This document shows positions 59,324-64,000 of a stretch of DNA of 64,000 nucleotides, one piece after another (within the stretch, counting starts at the first letter, position 1; every line of letters starts with the position of its first letter). The position numbers and the translations under genes were made by a program. The notes under the pieces are model-generated. The model saw only the letters and a list, made by a program, of their open reading frames with translations. It searched no databases and was not told where the DNA came from. Location of the stretch: positions 883,381 to 947,380 of the forward strand of contig JADKIP010000014.1 of assembly GCA_016721185.1 (NCBI GenBank), given 5' to 3'. The DNA comes from Candidatus Dechloromonas phosphorivorans. Lineage in GTDB: Bacteria > Pseudomonadota > Gammaproteobacteria > Burkholderiales > Rhodocyclaceae.

Positions 59324-62098
59324 TTACGGTTTCTTGAGCAAGTCGTTCACCACCTCTTTGGCATTGTCGAATGTCGCTCCTGTATCTCTGCCTACCTGTT
59401 TACCCGATTGCACCAACAGCGATTTCTTCGATGCGAGTGTTCCGTCATCCGTCTTGATGATCTCAGCCTTGGCGTCGAAGTCAGCGCCGCGTGATGCAGC
59501 GTCTGAGCGAATTTGATTGCCGCGGGCATGAACGTCCTCTCGGATTGGTGATGATGCCGGTGCGCGCTCTCGAGATGGGGCGGCATTTCCAAAGCGTGAG
59601 ATTCGATCCTGATTTGATTGATGCTGACCGATGATGTCGGGTGTCAGCGCAGTTTTGCCCTGTTCCTGTATATGTTGATCCCGAATCTTCCCAAAGGAAG
59701 CAGGTAGTGCCGTCCCGTCGGAAAACACCCGGTTCGGGCGCAGGGACTGCCGTGCCAATTCTGATTCCATCAAGGTATGGGCCGCCGCACTGTCGCCACC
59801 GTATTCCTCGGCATAGCGCATAAACATCTCAAGATTATGAGGGTCCTGTGCAATGTCGATGGAAATGGACTCGCCTTTTTCATAGGCCGAGGATACTCGC
59901 TCCGCAAAGCTGGTGCGTTCGGCAAGGCTTGCTTCGGCTCGTTCGGAGCGCGCGACAGTTGATCCGAGTCGGGACGATATTTCATGGGCGTCGCGGGAGT
60001 CGCTGGAGAGTGCATTCAAGAAACTGCTATCCCGGGATAACCGATCGCCAAATTGCTTGAATGCTACCAACTGCTCTCCGCTCATGCTGGCCAGCGCTTT
60101 CTGTTCCTGTGACGATAAACTCGACAAATAGGATTTCTCCGCACTTGCCCTCAACTGGCCTCCAGCGAAACCTGCGTTGACGCCGACATGCCCGGCTGCA
60201 CCGAAAGCGATGCGTGCGACCTGTGCTTGGCTCAGTCCTGTATTTTCCGCGACACTCTTGGTAATTTGATTCATCTCGTTCAACGTTTCTCCCATTTGCT
60301 CGAAACTGCTGGACGTAGAGCCGCTGCTACTACGCGATGAGCGCAATTTGCTCAATCCTCGCGAGAATGCCTCTGACAGAATGGCTGAGCGTTCGGTATT
60401 GGCTGCGACACTCTCGTTTTGAGCTGCATCGACCTGCTTGCTGGCTTGGGCCACATCCTGCTCAGACACTCGCATCGAAACCATCCGGGAAGCAAACCCC
60501 TGATTGCGCAGTAGGCTGACGGCCGTACGCCCGGTCAGCGCATTCGACGAGAAAGTGTTTCCGGAGAGGTCGTTCTGCCAACTGCCCATGAACGCCGACG
60601 TACGGTTGGGTGCCAGTTGCATCTGGTCCATGCCGACGTTCCCCATCGAGACGTTACCAACGGTGGCGGCTGAGGTGCCGCCCGAGATCATCCCTTGTAG
60701 CCCCGACAAGCCACCGACCAGTGCAGTCCCGAAGTTTTCCATGCGCTTCAGGGCGGCCCACGCAATGAAAGGGATACTGATAGCGAGGTAACCGACGACG
60801 GCCTCCCCCGAGATTGCCCGCGAATAGATCGTGGACGCAGTTTGCAGTGCCAGCGATTTGCCCCCCGTTCCGAGGTCGGCCGCTGCGGCAAGGTCGTAGG
60901 CCGCATAGATCGAGGCCATGTAGTTCAGGATTGCATAGAGCGGCGGCCACAATTGAATCCAGATCAACACGGCCGCATAGCCTTTGAAGGCGAGCATTGT
61001 CTCCCGTCCGCTAGTGAGCAGCAGGAGCATCACAAAGAGCGGGAACATCGCATAGGTCACCGCCTCGACCACGTTTCTAAAAACGGGCAAAGCCTGTTCA
61101 GCTACCTTGCCGTAATTGAGCCAGGAAGCGTTTTGCTGGGCCACCGCCTGGGCGCGGCCGACCGCCAGCACCATCGCCGCCGGGTCGTTAACCTTCTGAC
61201 CGACGATCTTGCTGGTGTCCTCAAGCGCGTTGAGCATGGCGTTCTGCCGGATGATGTCGGCCGCCGTCGCCGCCGCGCTGGCAATGCTGTCCTTTAGATA
61301 GGCCTGCTGAATCTGTCCGGCGATGGCCGCCGCAGCAGCGGCACCGGGCAAGGTCGGGTTGAGTTGAAAAGCCAGGCGCCCCTGGATGCGGCTGATCTGG
61401 GCCGGCAAGCGGCCATTGAGGCTCAGATAAACATTGGGGCAGGTATCGACGCCGACACTACCGCCAGCGCCAGTCAGCGTGCTGAAGCGCGCCGGATTGG
61501 GGGAGGCCATCAGCGGCCAGACATCGTCCGATGCAGAAAAGACTGCCGGATCGAGCGTGCCGTCGATCAGGTCGTAAGTCGTGCAGTTGTGGATGAAGTT
61601 GATCAGATCGGTGCGGAAAGCCGGATCCTGGAACACCACATTGCCGGTCTCGCGGATCAGCCGGTTGCCGAACATCAGGCCGTTCTGCTGGTAGCTCAAT
61701 TCGACCGGAAGGGCTCCGACGCCCGGGATAACCTGGAATGCCGTTTCGAACAGACTGGTCAGCGTGTTGCCGATCGTGCTGGTGATGCCGCCCAGCGCGG
61801 CCACCCCGAAGGGCACATTACCGACGACTTTGACAGCAGAACCGCCGGTCTTGTCCACAATGCCCACGGTGACCTTGGGCACGATCAACACCGAAAAGAC
61901 CAGCACGACTGTGCCCAGCCACTTCCAGCCCTGCAACTTCTCGGGAGCGAAAGCGTAGGCAATCAAGGCGGCCACAAATCCGCAGAAGGCCACAGCCGCT
62001 AGGGCAGCGGCATAATCGCCTGAAGCGTGGATCGCCGCGGCGGCATTGAAGACGCCGAACAGGCTGTCGGCATTCTGATAGGCGTAGATTTCCCACAT
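59324..62098 (-). CDS. traG: Conjugal transfer protein TraG (F-type mating pair stabilisation)
   Basis: TraG of F/SXT-type systems is an inner-membrane protein with an N-terminal multi-span domain and a large periplasmic part that stabilises mating pairs; the tail also takes part in entry exclusion. The 924-residue protein starts MWEIYAYQNADSLFGVFNAAA with hydrophobic helices (about 30-95 and 340-480). The C-terminal half is hydrophilic, Ser/Ala-rich (SSRSSSGSTSS) and helical. ACAGGAGAAA precedes the ATG. traH lies 33 bases upstream and traF before that, the order of SXT/R391 elements. Confidence 0.9.
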   Translation of the reverse strand: MWEIYAYQNADSLFGVFNAAAAIHASGDYAAALAAVAFCGFVAALIAYAFAPEKLQGWKWLGTVVLVFSVLIVPKVTVGIVDKTGGSAVKVVGNVPFGVAALGGITSTIGNTLTSLFETAFQVIPGVGALPVELSYQQNGLMFGNRLIRETGNVVFQDPAFRTDLINFIHNCTTYDLIDGTLDPAVFSASDDVWPLMASPNPARFSTLTGAGGSVGVDTCPNVYLSLNGRLPAQISRIQGRLAFQLNPTLPGAAAAAAIAGQIQQAYLKDSIASAAATAADIIRQNAMLNALEDTSKIVGQKVNDPAAMVLAVGRAQAVAQQNASWLNYGKVAEQALPVFRNVVEAVTYAMFPLFVMLLLLTSGRETMLAFKGYAAVLIWIQLWPPLYAILNYMASIYAAYDLAAAADLGTGGKSLALQTASTIYSRAISGEAVVGYLAISIPFIAWAALKRMENFGTALVGGLSGLQGMISGGTSAATVGNVSMGNVGMDQMQLAPNRTSAFMGSWQNDLSGNTFSSNALTGRTAVSLLRNQGFASRMVSMRVSEQDVAQASKQVDAAQNESVAANTERSAILSEAFSRGLSKLRSSRSSSGSTSSSFEQMGETLNEMNQITKSVAENTGLSQAQVARIAFGAAGHVGVNAGFAGGQLRASAEKSYLSSLSSQEQKALASMSGEQLVAFKQFGDRLSRDSSFLNALSSDSRDAHEISSRLGSTVARSERAEASLAERTSFAERVSSAYEKGESISIDIAQDPHNLEMFMRYAEEYGGDSAAAHTLMESELARQSLRPNRVFSDGTALPASFGKIRDQHIQEQGKTALTPDIIGQHQSNQDRISRFGNAAPSRERAPASSPIREDVHARGNQIRSDAASRGADFDAKAEIIKTDDGTLASKKSLLVQSGKQVGRDTGATFDNAKEVVNDLLKKP

Positions 62099-62131
62099 GC
62101 TGCTTTCTCCTGTCGCGCTATTGCATCGTCT

Positions 62132-63580
62132 CTATTGCGACAGATAGGCGGCCTGCTGGCCGAGCATGTCCATCACGTGTTGTGGCATGCTGGAGCGTAG
62201 TTGGCGTTCGAGTTGCTCCAGGTGGTTCGATACCGCCCGGAAGGAGCCGACCTTCTGGTAGAGCAGGTTCTTTTCCTGGGAGAGTTGCGTGAGCATGGCC
62301 TGCGCCCGCTGGCGGACCTGGTTGGCCTGCTCCCGTTGCGACTGCTGCAAGGTGTAGTTCTTGTCCAGCGCAGCCATACCCAGACGCAGATTGCGTTCGA
62401 GAAAAACATAGGCGTAGTCGGCGGCAATCACGTCGCGGTACTGGGCGATCAGGCTGTCGGCCAAGCCCGATCCCGGAATGCTGGTGCCGATGGACAACAT
62501 CTTGTAGACCGGCTCGGTGGTCTGGTTCACGAAGCCGACCTCGGTCGAGTTATTGGGGATGGCGGTGCGCGTGGTGATCTTTTCGGCAATGGAGCGCATG
62601 ATCGCCTCGACCTTGGCGGTGAAGGGCGTGTGGGTTATACGTGGTGTTCAGGTGACGACGTCGCAATTGCTGTAGTCGTTGCACTTCAATACATGCTGCA
62701 CGACATCCGTACCGGCGGCCGCACCCTGTCCGTACAGCAACTGGCTGATCGAGGTGAGCGTCGGGGCGATCGGCTCAGGGTCGCGGGCCGACTCTTCCGG
62801 GTAATAGATAATGGTGCCAACCAGGCTCATGATCAGTTCGCGCTCCTGATCGTCGAGATAGGCACCGGTACTCTGCAAGGCTTTCCAGGTCAGGTTGCCG
62901 ACGAAGGGCGCCTTGTTTTTACCTTCGGTCGCCCGAGGAACGTGCCGAAGGAAGAATGCTGGGCGATCCGTCACTCAGCGCCGACGCGCAACATCGCGTC
63001 GCTTTCACATGCCCATCTCGATGGCCAGATCGGCGCAGGTTTCTGAGAACTGTAGCCAATCGATTCCGGCCGCCGTGCTGACAATGGCCTTGGCGGTTTC
63101 GCGCGGGATTGATCCGGGCGTTGTTGGTCGGGTCTCGATCCTGGGCCCGTGGTCAGTCCGCCGAGCAGGGGCGGGACCGCTTCCAGGGCGAGTGGAAAGC
63201 GATCCCCGGCAAGGCCGCCGTGATGTTCTTCAGCATGTTCTTGAACTCGGTTGCCGAAATGTGCGAGAAGGCCGCCAAAGAAGACATCGATGCCACCACA
63301 GCCGGCCTTGGCGCTAGAGGAACTGGATGGCGAGCAGCTGATAAACCTTGTTCGGCGAACGCATCATCAGGCTGCGCCGGTGGCAGAACGGTAAGGGAGG
63401 TCTGGCCGCGGTAGGCTCAAGGTGCTGTGTAGTTACCAATGGCGCCAAGGTTGTTGAACATGTTGCTCACCTCGCTGTTGAGGTCGCCGGCCTGTGTAGT
63501 TGAACGGATGGGATCGCCAGCAGCAAGGGCGCGAACTGCCAGCGCTACGCCGGAAATGAGGATGGTCGTAATTTTTTCAC
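62132..63580 (-). pseudogene. traH: TraH (F-type pilus assembly), frame broken many times
   Basis: TraH is an exported periplasmic or outer-membrane protein of F-pilus assembly. Pieces of one gene of about 483 codons are seen across frames. MKKITTILISGVALAVRALAA is recovered if one base is restored in the T-run at 63572-63577. Then come LNSEVSNMFNNLGAIGNYTAP, MMRSPNKVYQLLAIQF, AKAGCGGIDVFFGG, SHISATEFKNMLKNITAALPG, AIVSTAAGIDWLQFSETCADL, KAPFVGNLTWKALQSTGAYL and MRSIAEKITTRTAIPNN. At least seven single-base shifts are needed. Residue conservation is kept, so either poor reads or very recent decay. Start GTG 63580 follows GGAGG and overlaps the traF stop. Confidence 0.82.
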
Positions 63581-64000
63581 GGCGCCTCCAGAAGGCCGGG
63601 ACCTTGCGTGGTTGTAGGCAGGATGGCCTCGGCGGGAAGCGGACACAGTGGCAATGCGCTCGTAGCAGCTGGGATTCAGAGCACCCCAAGCCAATGGGAG
63701 AGATCTTTCCGGTGAAGGCCTGAGCCAGAAAGATGGCGGGCTGGCTGACCAACTGAATTGGTGGCAATGCCATTGTCGGGCGGGCATTGGGGAGATCGGC
63801 GGCGGACCACCGTCCACACTGATGGCGACGACCTGAGTACCGTGTCCGCCTGGAAGGCTGCCGGTGTCAGTGCGAGAAGGCATGGCAGTGCTGGACCCCG
63901 GTCCGAGCGATAGAAGAAGGAACAGCACGTGATCCCTTGCCCAGGTCGGCAATAGCGCGCGAACGATCCACCAGTTCGGCCTGGTCGAAGACTTCCAGTG
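63577..64000 (-). pseudogene. traF: TraF (thioredoxin-like conjugation protein), C-terminal part, frame broken
   Basis: Fragments of TraF are readable in changing frames: LEVFDQAELVDRSRAIADLG, a YRSD piece, QHCHAFS, VVAISVDGGPP, SQPAIFLAQAFTGKISPIG, ERIATVSA and PTTTQGPGLLEAP before the stop at 63577. TraF is a periplasmic thioredoxin-fold protein of F-type pilus assembly. The reading frame changes several times in 420 bases. The TGA overlaps the traH GTG. The 5' part lies outside the window. Confidence 0.75.

Overview
The window looks like a chromosomal segment of a PHA-storing betaproteobacterium, most likely of the Rhodocyclales (Dechloromonas/Azonexus/Accumulibacter-like). This is inferred from the moderately high GC content, a class I phaC with phaB and phaR, a phasin, and the conserved smpB|ratA-rnfH|DUF4124|guaB-guaA order. 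It is also supported by the gloB|yafS-rnhA-dnaQ block and the divergent bamD/rluD pair. No rRNA, tRNA, CRISPR array or replication origin was recognised.

Region by region. (1) 1-9.3 kb, lipids: a truncated phasin, a two-domain fatty acyl-CoA reductase followed by a Bcp peroxiredoxin, a split Aer-like PAS/MCP pair, and a tight reverse-strand operon of aldehyde dehydrogenase, Tat-exported small subunit, GMC alcohol oxidoreductase and lipase. Together these look like a fatty alcohol / wax ester synthesis and breakdown module. (2) 9.3-18.6 kb, mixed accessory and stress genes: a frameshifted conserved hypothetical, CBS and DUF2934 proteins, a GGR-type flavoprotein with cyclopropane synthase, a trypsin-like protease, a PAS protein, Hsp20 and an APH/P-loop kinase fusion. 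It is interrupted at 10.92-11.38 kb by a G/C homopolymer block that is almost certainly a sequencing artefact. (3) 18.9-24.7 kb: a two-gene SufC/SufB-like Fe-S pair, a T-depleted low-complexity stretch (second artefact candidate), radical SAM AmrS with a coupled mini membrane protein, a Mut7-C/ubiquitin-like protein and a solitary divergent GroEL. (4) 25.2-39.7 kb, core genes: dnaQ, rnhA, yafS, gloB, a CheY-like regulator, a large DUF748 protein, rmuC, a Ser/Thr kinase-HDOD-GAF fusion, bamD, rluD, pgeF and a ZIP transporter. (5) 39.8-43.8 kb: phaC-phaB1-phaB2, terminator, phaR. (6) 43.8-56 kb: menC/menB, pyruvate carboxylase, a DsbA/FrnE protein, a TRIC-type membrane protein, smpB, ratA-rnfH, DUF4124, guaB and guaA.

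(7) From 56.1 kb to the end the sequence is a mobile element inserted at the 3' end of guaA. It holds repeat and palindrome arrays, a P4-type tyrosine integrase, a small two-gene nucleotidyltransferase cassette with its own palindromic operator (toxin-antitoxin or defence candidate, frameshifted), a small membrane lipoprotein, and an F/SXT-type conjugation block traF-traH-traG on the reverse strand. traG is intact. traH and traF keep recognisable protein sequence but are broken by many single-base frame changes, so either the reads are poor there or the genes have decayed recently.

The storage and redox genes fit together: phasin, PhaC, PhaB and PhaR for PHA; acyl-CoA reductase and alcohol/aldehyde oxidation for neutral lipids; pyruvate carboxylase for anaplerosis; MenB/MenC for a low-potential quinone. 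This suggests a facultative anaerobe that stores reduced carbon. Several findings below concern data quality and should be settled before any biological reading of the broken genes.
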